From positions 62,001 through 126,000 of the forward strand of contig NZ_JAJEQX010000008.1 of the NCBI RefSeq assembly GCF_020687545.1: DNA of 64,000 bases. The letters are read 5' to 3'. This document shows, in pieces, positions 46,029-55,332 of the stretch. This DNA is from Ruminococcus turbiniformis (lineage in GTDB: Bacteria; Bacillota; Clostridia; Lachnospirales; Lachnospiraceae). Each line of letters starts with the position of its first letter. Position 1 is the stretch's first letter. The translations under genes were made by a program, and so were the position numbers. The notes under the pieces are model-generated. The model was not told the origin of the DNA and searched no databases. It saw nothing but the letters and a program-made list of their open reading frames with translations.

Positions 46029-47340
46029 GAGAACGGTTTGGAAGAATCAGTACTGCCGCGGCAAGTCCTGTGATGACAAACTGGCTTGCAAGCAGCCCCC
46101 ACAGATACCCGGTGATTCCAAAACGCGGAATCATCAGAAATACGCCTGCGATGCGGATGAGAAGCCCGGTCATGTTGATCAGAAAGGTGGCGCCGGTTTT
46201 CCCCAGTCCGTTGATGGCGCTGATCAGCGCGGAATTCGTGTACAGAAACGGGCAGATCCAGGCTAGTGTCAGTATGAATTTCCCCGCTGTGTCACTGTGG
46301 AACAGAAGCGTCCCGATGAGTTCGCCGAAGAGGAGGAAGAAAAGACAGCTGCCAAGTCCGAGGATGAAACAGCTTCCGGCGGCTCTTTTGAGCAGGCGGA
46401 AGACGCCGCTTCTGTTTCCGGATGCGCTCGTGGCGCTCACTGCGGGGAGGAGGACCGTACCCACCGAGTTTGTGATGGCGGAAGGAAACAGGATGCACGG
46501 AAGCGCCATCCCGGTGAGCACTCCGTAGAGGCTTAATGCTTCGCTTCCTGTCAGTCCGGAGAGTTTCAGGCAGGCGGGGATGGAAGCTGCCTCCACACTC
46601 TGAAGCAGCGTGACGGCTGTCCGGTTTGCAGTCAGAGGAAGGGAGAGACGGAGCAGTTCATTTAAGTTCTTCCGGGCTTCCCCGCGCGCAGGAGGTTTCG
46701 GCAAAGAGGCGCGGCGGGAAAGTGCCCGGGCGGAAAAGAGAGCGGCAAAGAACTCTCCCGCAGTGATTCCGGCTGCGGCCAGACTGACGGAGGGAACACG
46801 CCCGCTTTTGTCTATGGCGAGAAAGGCAAGGAGCACAAACAGGATCCGGGCAGTCTGCTCGACCAGCTGGCTGGCGGCAGGCAGACTTGTCTTCTGGAGC
46901 CCGAAGCTGTAGGCACAGATACAGCTGTGAACCGCAGCGCAGGGAACCGCATAGGAGATGATCAGGAGCATTTCCGCGCAGCGCGGATCGCCCAGAAAGG
47001 TGTCCGCGATGAACGCGGCGTTTCTCTGAATCAGAAGAAGCCCGATAGCAGACAGTGCCAGTGAGAGGCAAAGAGCGGTGATGAGCACGCTTTTTGCCTC
47101 TTTTTGCTTCCCGAGAGAAACTTTTTCTGCGACCATGCGGGATACCGCAGTCTGTATGCCTCCTGTTGTGACGGAGAGACAGAGCGTGTAGACGGGAAAG
47201 ATCAGCTGGTAGAGCCCTACGTTTTCCTCGCCGAAAGCATGGCTTAAAAAGATCCGGAAAAAGAATCCCATCCCGCGGCTGATCAGTCCGGCGGCCGTCA
47301 GAATTGCGGCACCCCGGAAAAGTTTTTGTTTGACAGACAT
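46003..47340 (-). CDS. SpoVB-like lipid flippase (MurJ/MOP superfamily)
   Basis: 445 residues, about 14 membrane helices, with the MOP-superfamily start LFRGAAILTAAGLISRGMGF and QLIFPVYTLCLSVTTGGIQT. SpoVB and its relatives move lipid-linked cell-wall precursors across the membrane, during spore cortex synthesis in the SpoVB case. AAAGGTGG precedes the ATG at 47340; an in-frame GTG at 47352 overlaps it. Several such proteins exist per genome, so the sporulation role is likely but not certain. It is convergent with the SpoIIM-like gene and divergent from the Rrf2 regulator. Confidence 0.82.
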   Translation of the reverse strand: MSVKQKLFRGAAILTAAGLISRGMGFFFRIFLSHAFGEENVGLYQLIFPVYTLCLSVTTGGIQTAVSRMVAEKVSLGKQKEAKSVLITALCLSLALSAIGLLLIQRNAAFIADTFLGDPRCAEMLLIISYAVPCAAVHSCICAYSFGLQKTSLPAASQLVEQTARILFVLLAFLAIDKSGRVPSVSLAAAGITAGEFFAALFSARALSRRASLPKPPARGEARKNLNELLRLSLPLTANRTAVTLLQSVEAASIPACLKLSGLTGSEALSLYGVLTGMALPCILFPSAITNSVGTVLLPAVSATSASGNRSGVFRLLKRAAGSCFILGLGSCLFFLLFGELIGTLLFHSDTAGKFILTLAWICPFLYTNSALISAINGLGKTGATFLINMTGLLIRIAGVFLMIPRFGITGYLWGLLASQFVITGLAAAVLILPNRSLTGRTERS

Positions 47341-47391
47341 TGTATCATCCACCTTTTGGCAGACTTTTTACAGCATATGTCGGATAACGTC

Positions 47392-47420
47392 TTGACAGAA
47401 CAGTGAGCGGGTGATATTCT
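47392..47420 (+). promoter_or_regulatory. Promoter of the Rrf2-iscS-iscU operon
   Basis: TTGACA (47392-47397), 17 bp, TATTCT (47415-47420), a near-consensus promoter. Confidence 0.8.
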
Positions 47421-47428
47421 ACAAAAGT

Positions 47429-47453
47429 AAATCCTAGTAAAAAAGTAGGAAAT
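47429..47453 (+). promoter_or_regulatory. Probable Rrf2/IscR autoregulatory operator
   Basis: AAATCCTAG and AGTAGGAAAT arms surround an A-rich centre, with TCCTA (47432-47436) and TAGGA (47446-47450) inverted. It lies across the transcription start, the expected place for repression, and resembles the CCTA...TAGG pattern of Firmicute IscR sites. Confidence 0.65.
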
Positions 47454-47476
47454 AGACTTCCGAAGAAGGTGAGAGA

Positions 47477-47932
47477 TTGAAACTGTCTACAAAAGGGAGA
47501 TACGGTCTGCGCGCTCTGATCGATCTTGCCGGGAACTGCGGGGAGGCTCCGGTCTCGACTGCCAGCATCTCGGCCCGTCAGGATATCTCCGAGCGCTATC
47601 TGGAACAGCTGATGTCCATGCTGAAAAAAGCGGGGCTTGTGAAAAGCATCCGCGGCGCGTCAGGGGGATATGTTCTGGCGAAAGATATGAAGGAAATCTC
47701 GGTGGGAGATATTCTCCGCGCTCTGGAGGGCAGTCTGGAACCCGTGGAATGTGCGGGGCTTGACCCGGACGGCGAGTGCAGCATTTCGGACAGCTGTGTG
47801 ACAAAGTATGTCTGGCAGAGAATCAACGAGAGCATCAGCCGCACGGTGGACGAGATCATGCTCGACCAGCTTGTGGAGGAGAGCCGGAAAAACTGCTGTT
47901 CCGGCACAGATAAAAGAGTGTGCAGAAATTAG
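47477..47932 (+). CDS. Rrf2-family transcriptional regulator, IscR-like
   Basis: 151 residues. The winged-helix start is KLSTKGRYGLRALIDLA, with the recognition part QDISERYLEQLMSMLKKAGL and the wing SIRGASGGYVLA. Three cysteines in CAGLDPDGECSISDSC (near residue 95) match the Fe-S ligands of IscR, so it is probably a 2Fe-2S sensor controlling cluster assembly; CymR-type relatives lack these. The start codon is TTG, with AGAAGGTGAG before it. iscS follows about 80 bp later. Confidence 0.88.
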   Translation: MKLSTKGRYGLRALIDLAGNCGEAPVSTASISARQDISERYLEQLMSMLKKAGLVKSIRGASGGYVLAKDMKEISVGDILRALEGSLEPVECAGLDPDGECSISDSCVTKYVWQRINESISRTVDEIMLDQLVEESRKNCCSGTDKRVCRN

Positions 47933-48014
47933 AAATACAGGAATCATGCATGAAGAAATCAGGGATACGGAAATCCGGAAAACAGGCATGAAATCCAGAT
48001 ATGGAGGTACAGAA

Positions 48015-49202
48015 ATGGACAGACTGATTTATCTTGACAATGCGGCGACGACAAAGACTTCGCCTGAGGCTGTGGAGGCGATGCTGCCGTATTTTACAGA
48101 ACATTACGGCAACCCGTCCAGCGTTTACGGGTTTGCTGCCGCGAATAAAGAAGTAATCACACAGCAGAGGGAGATTATTGCAGGCGTTCTCGGGGCAAAG
48201 ACCAATGAGATCTATTTCACGGCGGGCGGAACCGAGTCGGACAACTGGGCGCTGACTGCCGCGGCAGAGGCGTACGCATCGAAGGGAAAACACATCATCA
48301 CAAGCAGAATCGAGCACCATGCCATCCTTCACACATGTGAGTATCTTGAGAAACGGGGATGTGAGGTGACGTACCTTGATGTGGATGAGAACGGACTGGT
48401 GGATCCGGAGGCAGTGGAGGCTGCCATCCGTCCGGATACGATTCTCATCTCTGTCATGTTTGCCAACAATGAGATCGGGACAATCCAGCCGATCCGGGAG
48501 ATCGGAAAGATCGCAAGAGAGCACGGCGTCCTGTTTCACACAGACGCGGTGCAGGCGTTCGGCCAGGTGCCGATCAATGTGGACGAGTGCTGCATTGACA
48601 TGTTAAGCGCAAGCGGGCACAAGTTAAACGGCCCGAAGGGGATCGGATTCCTCTATATCAGAAAAGGAGTGAAGATCCGTTCCTTTATCCACGGCGGAGC
48701 CCAGGAGAGGAAACGCCGCGCCGGTACAGAGAACGTGCCTGGCATCGTGGGACTTGGAAAAGCGGTGGAACTGGCGGCAGCGTCCATGAAGGAGAGATCG
48801 GAAAAAGAGACAAAGCTCAGAGACTATCTGATCGGCCGGATCGAGAGCGAGATCCCGTACTGCAGACTGAACGGAGACCGGACAAAACGTCTTCCGAACA
48901 ATGTGAATTTCAGCTTCCGGTTTATTGAGGGAGAGTCACTTCTTATCATGCTGGATATGAAGGGAATCTGCGCATCCAGCGGCTCGGCGTGCACATCGGG
49001 TTCCCTTGACCCGTCCCATGTGCTGCTTGCCATCGGCCTTCCCCATGAGATCGCCCACGGCTCGCTCAGGATGACTCTCGGCGCGGATACGACAAAGGAA
49101 GATCTGGACTACACAGTGGACTGCTTAAAAGAGATTGTGGCACAGCTTCGGAGTATGTCGCCGCTCTACGAGGACTTCGTGAAAAAGCAGGGAAATCACT
49201 GA
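48015..49202 (+). CDS. iscS: Cysteine desulfurase (IscS/NifS)
   Basis: 395 residues. A PLP enzyme that removes sulfur from cysteine and gives it to IscU and to tRNA thiolases. YLDNAATTKTSPEA is the N-terminal signature, the PLP-binding Lys is in SASGHKLNGPKG and the mobile persulfide Cys in SSGSACTSGSLD. The longer upstream frame to 47808 overlaps the regulator and is not used; GGAGGT precedes the ATG at 48015. Confidence 0.94.
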   Translation: MDRLIYLDNAATTKTSPEAVEAMLPYFTEHYGNPSSVYGFAAANKEVITQQREIIAGVLGAKTNEIYFTAGGTESDNWALTAAAEAYASKGKHIITSRIEHHAILHTCEYLEKRGCEVTYLDVDENGLVDPEAVEAAIRPDTILISVMFANNEIGTIQPIREIGKIAREHGVLFHTDAVQAFGQVPINVDECCIDMLSASGHKLNGPKGIGFLYIRKGVKIRSFIHGGAQERKRRAGTENVPGIVGLGKAVELAAASMKERSEKETKLRDYLIGRIESEIPYCRLNGDRTKRLPNNVNFSFRFIEGESLLIMLDMKGICASSGSACTSGSLDPSHVLLAIGLPHEIAHGSLRMTLGADTTKEDLDYTVDCLKEIVAQLRSMSPLYEDFVKKQGNH

Positions 49203-49273
49203 GAAAACCAGGAATGAAAACCGACAGTCAGAAAAAGTAGGAAAAGTCAGGAGATAAAAGGAGGAGACGACAG

Positions 49274-49717
49274 ATGTATACAGAAAAGGTAATGGATCAT
49301 TTTCAGCATCCGAGAAATGTAGGAGAGATCGAGAACGCCAGTGGTGTGGGCACGGTCGGCAACGCAAAGTGCGGGGATATCATGAGAATCTATCTTGATA
49401 TTGATGAAAATCAGATCATCCGGGATGTGAAGTTCAAGACATTCGGCTGCGGTGCGGCGGTTGCAACAAGCAGCATGGCAACGGAGCTTGTGAAGGGAAA
49501 GAACATCCAGGAGGCAATGCAGGTGACGAACAAGGCGGTTATGGAGGCTCTCGACGGACTTCCGCCGGTGAAGGTTCACTGCTCCCTTCTCGCCGAGGAG
49601 GCGATCCATGCCGCACTCTGGGATTATGCCGAGAAGAACGGCATCAAGATCGAAGGACTTGAGAAACCGAAATCAGATATCCACGAGGGTGAGGAAGAGG
49701 AAGAAGAGGAATACTGA
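49274..49717 (+). CDS. iscU: Fe-S cluster scaffold protein (IscU/NifU N-terminal type)
   Basis: 147 residues. The three cluster ligands are in GNAKCGDIM, KTFGCGAAVATSS and KVHCSLLAEEAI. The sequence VMDHFQHPRNVGEIENA is the conserved beginning. The C-terminus has a Glu-rich tail (EGEEEEEEEY). It builds Fe-S clusters from sulfur provided by IscS just upstream. A GGAGGA site lies before the ATG; the stop overlaps the mnmA start (TGATG). Confidence 0.94.
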   Translation: MYTEKVMDHFQHPRNVGEIENASGVGTVGNAKCGDIMRIYLDIDENQIIRDVKFKTFGCGAAVATSSMATELVKGKNIQEAMQVTNKAVMEALDGLPPVKVHCSLLAEEAIHAALWDYAEKNGIKIEGLEKPKSDIHEGEEEEEEEY

Positions 49718-50787
49718 TGAGCAGAGTTGTCGTGGGAATGTCGGGCGGCGTGGACTCTTCTGTGGCCGCCTACCTTCTGAAAGAGCAGAGGTATGACGTG
49801 ATCGGCGTTACGATGCAGATCTGGCAGGATGAGGACGCCTGTTCTGTGGAGGAAAACGGCGGATGCTGCGGACTCAGCGCGGTGGAAGACGCGCGCAGGG
49901 TGGCCGCGGCGCTTGAGATCCCCTATTATGTGATGAACTTTAAAAAAGAATTCCGCGAGAATGTGATCGACTACTTTACTGCCGAGTATTTAAGCGGACG
50001 TACCCCTAACCCGTGCATTGCATGCAACCGGTATGTAAAGTGGGAAGCACTTCTGAACCGGAGTCTGGCAATCGGAGCGGACTACATCGCCACAGGACAT
50101 TACGCGGGTGTGGAGAAACTCCCCAACGGACGGTACGCACTGAAGCGCTCCGCCACGCCGGCAAAAGACCAGACGTATGCCCTTTACAATCTGACCCAGG
50201 AGCAGTTAAGGCGCACACTCATGCCTGTGGGAGCATATTCCAAGGATGAGATCCGGGCCATTGCGGAGAAGATCGGTCTGGCCGTGGCGGACAAGCCGGA
50301 CAGCCAGGATATCTGTTTTGTGCCGGACGGCGATTACGCCTCCTTTATCCGGGAGAACACAGGCCGGGAGATCCCGGAAGGAAATTTCGTCACCGCAGAC
50401 GGAAAGGTGCTCGGACGGCATAAAGGGATTATTCACTACACCGTAGGACAGCGGAAAAAGCTGGGACTCTCCCTGGGACATCCGGCCTTCGTGCTTGAGA
50501 TCCGCCCGGAGACAAACGAGGTGGTGATCGGCACCTATGAGGAGTCTCTGACAGACACTGTCCGCGCAGACAGGCTCAACTTCATGAGCGTGGAAGATCT
50601 GGACGGGCCGAAGCGGGTGTTCGCGAAGATCCGCTACAACCACCGGGGCGCCTGGTGCACGGTGGAAAAAACGGGAGAAGATCAGGTTGTCTGTCACTTT
50701 GAAGAGCCCCTTCGGGCGGTGACTCCCGGACAGGCGGTGGTGTTCTATGACGGAGACTATGTATTGGGAGGAGGAACCATACTATGA
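49717..50787 (+). CDS. mnmA: tRNA-specific 2-thiouridylase MnmA
   Basis: 356 residues. It puts sulfur on U34 of tRNAs for Lys, Glu and Gln, using ATP. The P-loop-like motif is GMSGGVDSSVAAYLL, the two catalytic Cys are in PNPCIACN and QDICFVPD, and the substrate helix starts at GHYAGVEKL. It overlaps iscU by one base, so sulfur passes from IscS to MnmA within one operon. No tusA-type relay genes are present, as usual in Firmicutes. Confidence 0.95.
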   Translation: MSRVVVGMSGGVDSSVAAYLLKEQRYDVIGVTMQIWQDEDACSVEENGGCCGLSAVEDARRVAAALEIPYYVMNFKKEFRENVIDYFTAEYLSGRTPNPCIACNRYVKWEALLNRSLAIGADYIATGHYAGVEKLPNGRYALKRSATPAKDQTYALYNLTQEQLRRTLMPVGAYSKDEIRAIAEKIGLAVADKPDSQDICFVPDGDYASFIRENTGREIPEGNFVTADGKVLGRHKGIIHYTVGQRKKLGLSLGHPAFVLEIRPETNEVVIGTYEESLTDTVRADRLNFMSVEDLDGPKRVFAKIRYNHRGAWCTVEKTGEDQVVCHFEEPLRAVTPGQAVVFYDGDYVLGGGTIL

Positions 50788-51650
50788 CGCATACATGTTC
50801 TGTGCAGGGAAATGCGCGGGGAAAACTTCCGGTTTCAAGCGACTCCCACATGCACACCGCATTCTCCACGGACAGCAGCACTCCGGTGCGCAGCATGCTC
50901 GACGAGGCGGTGAGAAGAGGGCTTGACTCGGTGTGCATCACTGATCATCTGGATCTTGATTTTCCGCCGGATGAAGAGCTGGGGCCGGATCCGTTCCGGC
51001 TGGATCTTGCGTCCTACTGGAGCACACTGAGCGGGATCCGGGAAGAGTACCGGGGAAGGTTAAATGTAAGGATCGGCATTGAGATCGGACTGCAGTCCCA
51101 TCTGGGGGAGGCGTATAAGGAGATCGTGAACCGGTGGCCGTTTGATTTTGTCATCGGCTCTCTCCATCTTGTCAACGGCATGGATCCCTATTACGGAAAG
51201 GCGTTTGAAGGCAGAACCGATGCGGACGTGTACCGGGATGCGTTTCTGGAGACGCTGGAGTGCATCAGCCGGGTCCGCGACTTTGATTCCCTGGGACATC
51301 TGGACTATGTAGTCCGCTACGGGAGAAACAGGGCGCAGGAGTATTCCTACAGAAGATTCGCCGGCGAGATCGACGCGGTCTTAAAAAAGCTCATCGAAGA
51401 GGGAAAAGGACTGGAGATGAATATGGGGGGATTCAAGTACGGACTTGGATTCTGCAATCCCCATCCGGACGTGCTGAAACGATACAGGGAGCTCGGCGGA
51501 GAGATCGTGACCGTTGGGGCGGATGCCCACCGTCCGGAGCATGTGGCATACGCCTATGAGCGGGCGGGGGAGATCTTAAGCAGCTGCGGGTTCCGCTATT
51601 ACGCTGTGTTTGAGGGCCGCAGGCCGGTTTTTTATCCGGTCGGCGGATGA
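50784..51650 (+). CDS. PHP-domain phosphatase, histidinol-phosphatase (HisK)-like
   Basis: 288 residues with a PHP fold: DSHMHTAFSTDS (metal His), ITDHLDLDFPP, GIEIGLQSHL, DFVIGSLHLVNG, DSLGHLDYVVRYG and VTVGADAHRPEHVAYAY, all the metal-binding segments. HisK hydrolyses histidinol phosphate; but no other his genes are here, so another phosphoester is possible. It overlaps mnmA by ATGA, so it is the last gene of this operon. Confidence 0.85.
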   Translation: MTHTCSVQGNARGKLPVSSDSHMHTAFSTDSSTPVRSMLDEAVRRGLDSVCITDHLDLDFPPDEELGPDPFRLDLASYWSTLSGIREEYRGRLNVRIGIEIGLQSHLGEAYKEIVNRWPFDFVIGSLHLVNGMDPYYGKAFEGRTDADVYRDAFLETLECISRVRDFDSLGHLDYVVRYGRNRAQEYSYRRFAGEIDAVLKKLIEEGKGLEMNMGGFKYGLGFCNPHPDVLKRYRELGGEIVTVGADAHRPEHVAYAYERAGEILSSCGFRYYAVFEGRRPVFYPVGG

Positions 51651-51714
51651 GCCTGAAAATGTGGAAATCCAGGAGCATGAAAAGGGCCCGGAATGAGAAA
51701 AATATAATTGGGTC

Positions 51715-51743
51715 TTGAATTTTTGTTCCTGTTTTAGTACAAT
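51715..51743 (+). promoter_or_regulatory. gap promoter
   Basis: TTGAAT (51715-51720), 17 bp, TACAAT (51738-51743). Confidence 0.8.
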
Positions 51744-51754
51744 TATGTCAGTTG

Positions 51755-51789
51755 ATGAATCCTTAACAAACTCCATGATAAGGATTCAT
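51755..51789 (+). other. Leader hairpin of gap
   Basis: ATGAATCCTTA (51755-51765) and TAAGGATTCAT (51779-51789) form a perfect 11-bp stem with a 13-base loop at the 5' end of the expected transcript. It may stabilise the mRNA or be an operator; no cggR-type gene is nearby. Confidence 0.7.
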
Positions 51790-51845
51790 TAGTTATGGCT
51801 GTTTTCAGCTAAAATATTTTTTCAAACTTTTAGGAGGAATTAATC

Positions 51846-52865
51846 ATGGCAGTAAAAGTAGCGATTAATGGATTTGGACGTATCGGACGTCTCGCTTTCA
51901 GACAGATGTTTGGAGCTGAGGGATTTGAGATCGTAGCTATCAACGACCTGACATCCCCGAAAATGCTGGCTCACTTACTGAAATATGACTCAACACAGGG
52001 CAAATATGCACTGGCTGACAAGGTTGAGGCTGGAGAAGACTCCATCACAGTTGACGGAAAAGAGATCAAGATCTACGCAAAAGCTGACGCTAAAGAGCTT
52101 CCGTGGGGAGAGATCGGCGTTGACGTAGTTCTGGAGTGTACAGGATTCTACACATCCAAAGCAAAAGCACAGGCTCACATCGAGGCAGGCGCTAAGAAGG
52201 TTATCATCTCCGCTCCGGCAGGAAATGACCTTCCGACAATCGTTTACAATGTAAACCACGACACACTGACAAAGGATGACGACATTATTTCCGCAGCATC
52301 CTGTACAACAAACTGCCTTGCACCGATGGCTAAGGCTCTGAATGATCTTGCACCGATCAAATCCGGTATCATGTGCACAATCCACGCTTACACAGGCGAT
52401 CAGATGACACTTGACGGACCGCAGAGAAAAGGCGATCTGAGAAGATCACGTGCAGCAGCATGCAACATCGTTCCGAACAGCACAGGAGCAGCTAAGGCTA
52501 TCGGCCTTGTTATCCCGGAACTGAACGGCAAGCTCATCGGATCTGCTCAGCGTGTTCCGACTCCGACAGGATCCACAACAATCCTGACAGCAGTTGTTGA
52601 GGGCGAAGTTACAGTTGATCAGATCAACGCAGCTATGAAGGCAGCAGCTAACGAGTCCTATGGATACAACACAGACGAGATCGTTTCCAGCGATATCGTT
52701 GGTATGACATACGGTTCTCTGTTCGATGCTACACAGACAATGGCTCTTCCGGTTGGCGACGGCACAACAGAGGTTCAGGTTGTTTCATGGTATGACAACG
52801 AGAACTCTTACACAAGCCAGATGGTAAGAACAATCAAATACTTCGGAAAACTTCTTGAGGCTTAA
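51846..52865 (+). CDS. gap: Glyceraldehyde-3-phosphate dehydrogenase
   Basis: 339 residues. NAD-linked oxidation of glyceraldehyde 3-phosphate. The Rossmann start is [16 protein letters not shown], the catalytic Cys is in [13 protein letters not shown] (near residue 155) and [19 protein letters not shown] lies downstream. TTTTAGGAGGAATTAATC before the ATG is a strong ribosome site. Codons such as GCT, ACA and GTT dominate, unlike the surrounding genes, which is typical of a very highly expressed gene. It is monocistronic, with its own promoter and terminator. Confidence 0.98.
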   Translation: MAVKVAINGFGRIGRLAFRQMFGAEGFEIVAINDLTSPKMLAHLLKYDSTQGKYALADKVEAGEDSITVDGKEIKIYAKADAKELPWGEIGVDVVLECTGFYTSKAKAQAHIEAGAKKVIISAPAGNDLPTIVYNVNHDTLTKDDDIISAASCTTNCLAPMAKALNDLAPIKSGIMCTIHAYTGDQMTLDGPQRKGDLRRSRAAACNIVPNSTGAAKAIGLVIPELNGKLIGSAQRVPTPTGSTTILTAVVEGEVTVDQINAAMKAAANESYGYNTDEIVSSDIVGMTYGSLFDATQTMALPVGDGTTEVQVVSWYDNENSYTSQMVRTIKYFGKLLEA

Positions 52866-52922
52866 TTCTCCGCATAGAGGACAGGCAGTCAGGAAATGAT
52901 TCTGAATCATTGACTCACAATG

Positions 52923-52958
52923 GGGTCCGGTCTTATTGTTGGACCGGATCCTGTTTTT
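52923..52958 (+). terminator. Terminator after gap
   Basis: GGGTCCGGTC (52923-52932), loop, GACCGGATCC (52942-52951), then TGTTTTT: a 10-bp stem with one G-T pair. Confidence 0.75.
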
Positions 52959-52997
52959 CATTTCGCGGAAATCCGGATTCCCGCGAAGCAGCACTCT

Positions 52998-53029
52998 CTG
53001 CAATGTGCGCCGCGGCGCGCATTCTGCAG
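52998..53029 (+). other. GC-rich palindrome in the pgk leader
   Basis: The perfect palindrome GCGCCGCGGCGC is extended on both sides by imperfect arms ending in CTGCA and TGCAG. It lies 33 bp before the pgk start and could stabilise a processed pgk message. Confidence 0.6.
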
Positions 53030-53061
53030 CAGGTAAGTAATAATTTCAGGAGGCTATGAAA

Positions 53062-54261
53062 ATGGCAGCACTTAACAAAAAATCAGTGGACGATATCAAT
53101 GTGAAGGGCAAGAGAGTCCTTGTAAGATGCGACTTCAATGTACCGCTTCAGGACGGAAAGATCACGGATGAGAACCGTATCGTTGCAGCACTCCCGACGA
53201 TCAAAAAACTGATCGCTGACGGCGGAAAGGTGATCCTCTGCTCACACCTCGGAAAACCGAAGGGAGAGCCGAAGCCGGAGCTTTCTCTCGCGCCGGTTGC
53301 AGTGAGACTTTCCGAGCTCCTCGGACAGGAAGTAAAATTCGCGGCTGATCCGGAAGTAGTCGGACCGAACGCGAAGGCAGCTGTAGAGGCGATGAAGGAC
53401 GGCGACGTTGTGCTTCTCGAGAACACACGTTACAGAGCAGAAGAGACAAAGAACGGAGAGGCATTCTCCAAAGAGCTGGCTTCTCTCTGCGACGTATTCG
53501 TAAACGATGCGTTCGGAACCGCTCACAGAGCACACTGCTCAAACGTAGGAGTGACACAGTATGTTGATACAGCAGTTGTAGGTTACTTAATGCAGAAAGA
53601 GATCGACTTCCTCGGAAACGCTGTAGAGAACCCGGAGAGACCGTTTGTGGCGATCCTTGGAGGCTCCAAAGTTTCCAGCAAGATTTCCGTAATCAACAAC
53701 CTGCTTGAGAAAGTGGATACACTGATCATCGGCGGCGGAATGTGCTTTACATTCACAAAAGCGCAGGGCGGAAACGTAGGAAATTCCCTTCTTGAGGAGG
53801 ACTACCTTCAGTACGCGCTTGACATGATTAAAAAGGCAGAGGAAAAAGGAGTAAAACTTCTTCTTCCGGTTGACGCTGTTGCGGCGGACGCATTCTCCAA
53901 TGATGCTAATACCAAGGTTGTGCCGCAGAACGAGATTCCGGACGGATGGATGGGACTTGACATCGGACCGGAGACTGCAAAGATGTATGCAGAGGCTGTT
54001 AAAACAGCCAAGACTGTTGTATGGAACGGACCGATGGGATGCTTCGAGATGCCGAAGTTTGCTGACGGGACAAAGACAGTTGCAGAAGCGCTTGCAAATA
54101 CAGACGCTGTGACAATCATCGGCGGCGGTGACTCCGCTGCGGCTGTAAACCAGCTCGGCTACGGCGACAAGATGACACATATTTCCACAGGCGGCGGCGC
54201 TTCCCTTGAGTTCCTGGAAGGAAAGGAACTGCCGGGCGTGGCAGCGGCTAACGACCGATAA
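53062..54261 (+). CDS. pgk: Phosphoglycerate kinase
   Basis: 399 residues, two Rossmann domains. The N-terminal signature is [18 protein letters not shown], the middle has [12 protein letters not shown] and the C-terminal nucleotide part GGGDSAAAV followed by [18 protein letters not shown]. It makes ATP from 1,3-bisphosphoglycerate. AGGAGG at 53048-53053 favours the ATG at 53062, 6 bp after the first in-frame ATG. Codon use leans to highly expressed forms. No clear promoter was found for it, so it may be partly expressed from the gap promoter by readthrough. Confidence 0.98.
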   Translation: MAALNKKSVDDINVKGKRVLVRCDFNVPLQDGKITDENRIVAALPTIKKLIADGGKVILCSHLGKPKGEPKPELSLAPVAVRLSELLGQEVKFAADPEVVGPNAKAAVEAMKDGDVVLLENTRYRAEETKNGEAFSKELASLCDVFVNDAFGTAHRAHCSNVGVTQYVDTAVVGYLMQKEIDFLGNAVENPERPFVAILGGSKVSSKISVINNLLEKVDTLIIGGGMCFTFTKAQGGNVGNSLLEEDYLQYALDMIKKAEEKGVKLLLPVDAVAADAFSNDANTKVVPQNEIPDGWMGLDIGPETAKMYAEAVKTAKTVVWNGPMGCFEMPKFADGTKTVAEALANTDAVTIIGGGDSAAAVNQLGYGDKMTHISTGGGASLEFLEGKELPGVAAANDR

Positions 54262-54288
54262 GCGGCGAGTCTGATTCAATTACTGCGT

Positions 54289-54384
54289 CAGATGCGGCTC
54301 GATGTACCTGTTTTCGTACGGCTTCGCCGCATCTGCCTTGTATATGCAACACCTCCGCCGCACCCGGGAAGTGAGGTGCGGCGG
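54289..54384 (+). other. Two hairpins between pgk and tpiA
   Basis: CAGATGCGGC (54289-54298) pairs with GCCGCATCTG (54326-54335), and CCGCCGCACC (54355-54364) pairs with GGTGCGGCGG (54375-54384). Neither has a T-tract after it. They fit RNA processing or mRNA protection more than termination. Confidence 0.65.
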
Positions 54385-54418
54385 ATTATAATCACATAAT
54401 ATAAGGGAGATAAGAAAA

Positions 54419-55168
54419 ATGGCAAGAAAGAAAATTATTGCAGGCAACTGGAAAATGAATAAAACACCGAGTGAGGCGGTTGCTCTTGTCGAAGAACTCA
54501 AACCCCTCGTTGCAAACGATGAAGTCGACGTAGTATTCTGCGTTCCGGCGATCGACATCGTGCCGGTTGTTGAGGCGACAAAGGGAACAAACATCCAGGT
54601 TGGCGCTGAGAACATGTATTTTGAGGAGAGCGGAGCCTACACAGGCGAGATCGCTCCGAATATGCTCGTTGACGCAGGGGTGAAATATGTTGTTCTCGGA
54701 CACTCCGAGAGAAGAGATTACTTCGGAGAGACAAACGAGGATGTAAACAAAAAGGTACTTAAAGCATTTGAGCACGGAATCACACCGATCATGTGCTGCG
54801 GCGAGACTCTTGAGCAGAGAGAGCAGGGCGTGACAATTGACTTCATCCGCCAGCAGGTAAAAGTCGGCCTTCAGAATGTGACGGCTGACCAGGCAAAGGC
54901 TATGGTAATTGCTTACGAGCCGATCTGGGCGATCGGAACAGGAAAGACTGCCACAACAGAGCAGGCTGAGGAAGTGTGCAAAGGCATCCGCGAGTGCATC
55001 GCTGAGGTTTACGACGAGGCGACAGCAGAGGCAATCCGCATCCAGTACGGCGGATCTGTAAACGCAGGAAACGCTGCAGAACTGTTCGCGCAGCCGGACA
55101 TTGACGGCGGACTTGTGGGAGGAGCTTCCCTGAAGGCTGACTTTGGAAAGATCGTAAATTATAAATAA
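54419..55168 (+). CDS. tpiA: Triosephosphate isomerase
   Basis: 249 residues, a TIM barrel. [12 protein letters not shown] carries the catalytic Lys, [11 protein letters not shown] the electrophilic His, [13 protein letters not shown] the catalytic Glu, and [13 protein letters not shown] the phosphate loop. AAGGGAGAT precedes the ATG. It interconverts the two triose phosphates. A TATAAT-like stretch (54387-54392) is in the leader but has no -35. Confidence 0.98.
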   Translation: MARKKIIAGNWKMNKTPSEAVALVEELKPLVANDEVDVVFCVPAIDIVPVVEATKGTNIQVGAENMYFEESGAYTGEIAPNMLVDAGVKYVVLGHSERRDYFGETNEDVNKKVLKAFEHGITPIMCCGETLEQREQGVTIDFIRQQVKVGLQNVTADQAKAMVIAYEPIWAIGTGKTATTEQAEEVCKGIRECIAEVYDEATAEAIRIQYGGSVNAGNAAELFAQPDIDGGLVGGASLKADFGKIVNYK

Positions 55169-55219
55169 AAGATCCGGTTTTACAGACACGTTCGACCGGA
55201 TGCATTCTGGGAAAAATGA

Positions 55220-55257
55220 GGCAGATGAATCCCGCTGATTCATCTGCCTTTCGCTTT
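55220..55257 (+). terminator. Terminator after tpiA
   Basis: GGCAGATGAATC (55220-55231), loop CCGCT, GATTCATCTGCC (55237-55248), then TTTCGCTTT: a perfect 12-bp stem. Confidence 0.85.
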
Positions 55258-55332
55258 GTGACAGGTTTGCCAAAACGACTGTTTATACTGAGGGAAACAA
55301 AGCTGACACAAAAGAGAAAGGGCAGGATACAG

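Noticed and set aside
55265-55289. Promoter TTGCCA ... TATACT before the gene at 55333
   Set aside because: The spacer would be 11 bp, too short for a sigma-A promoter.
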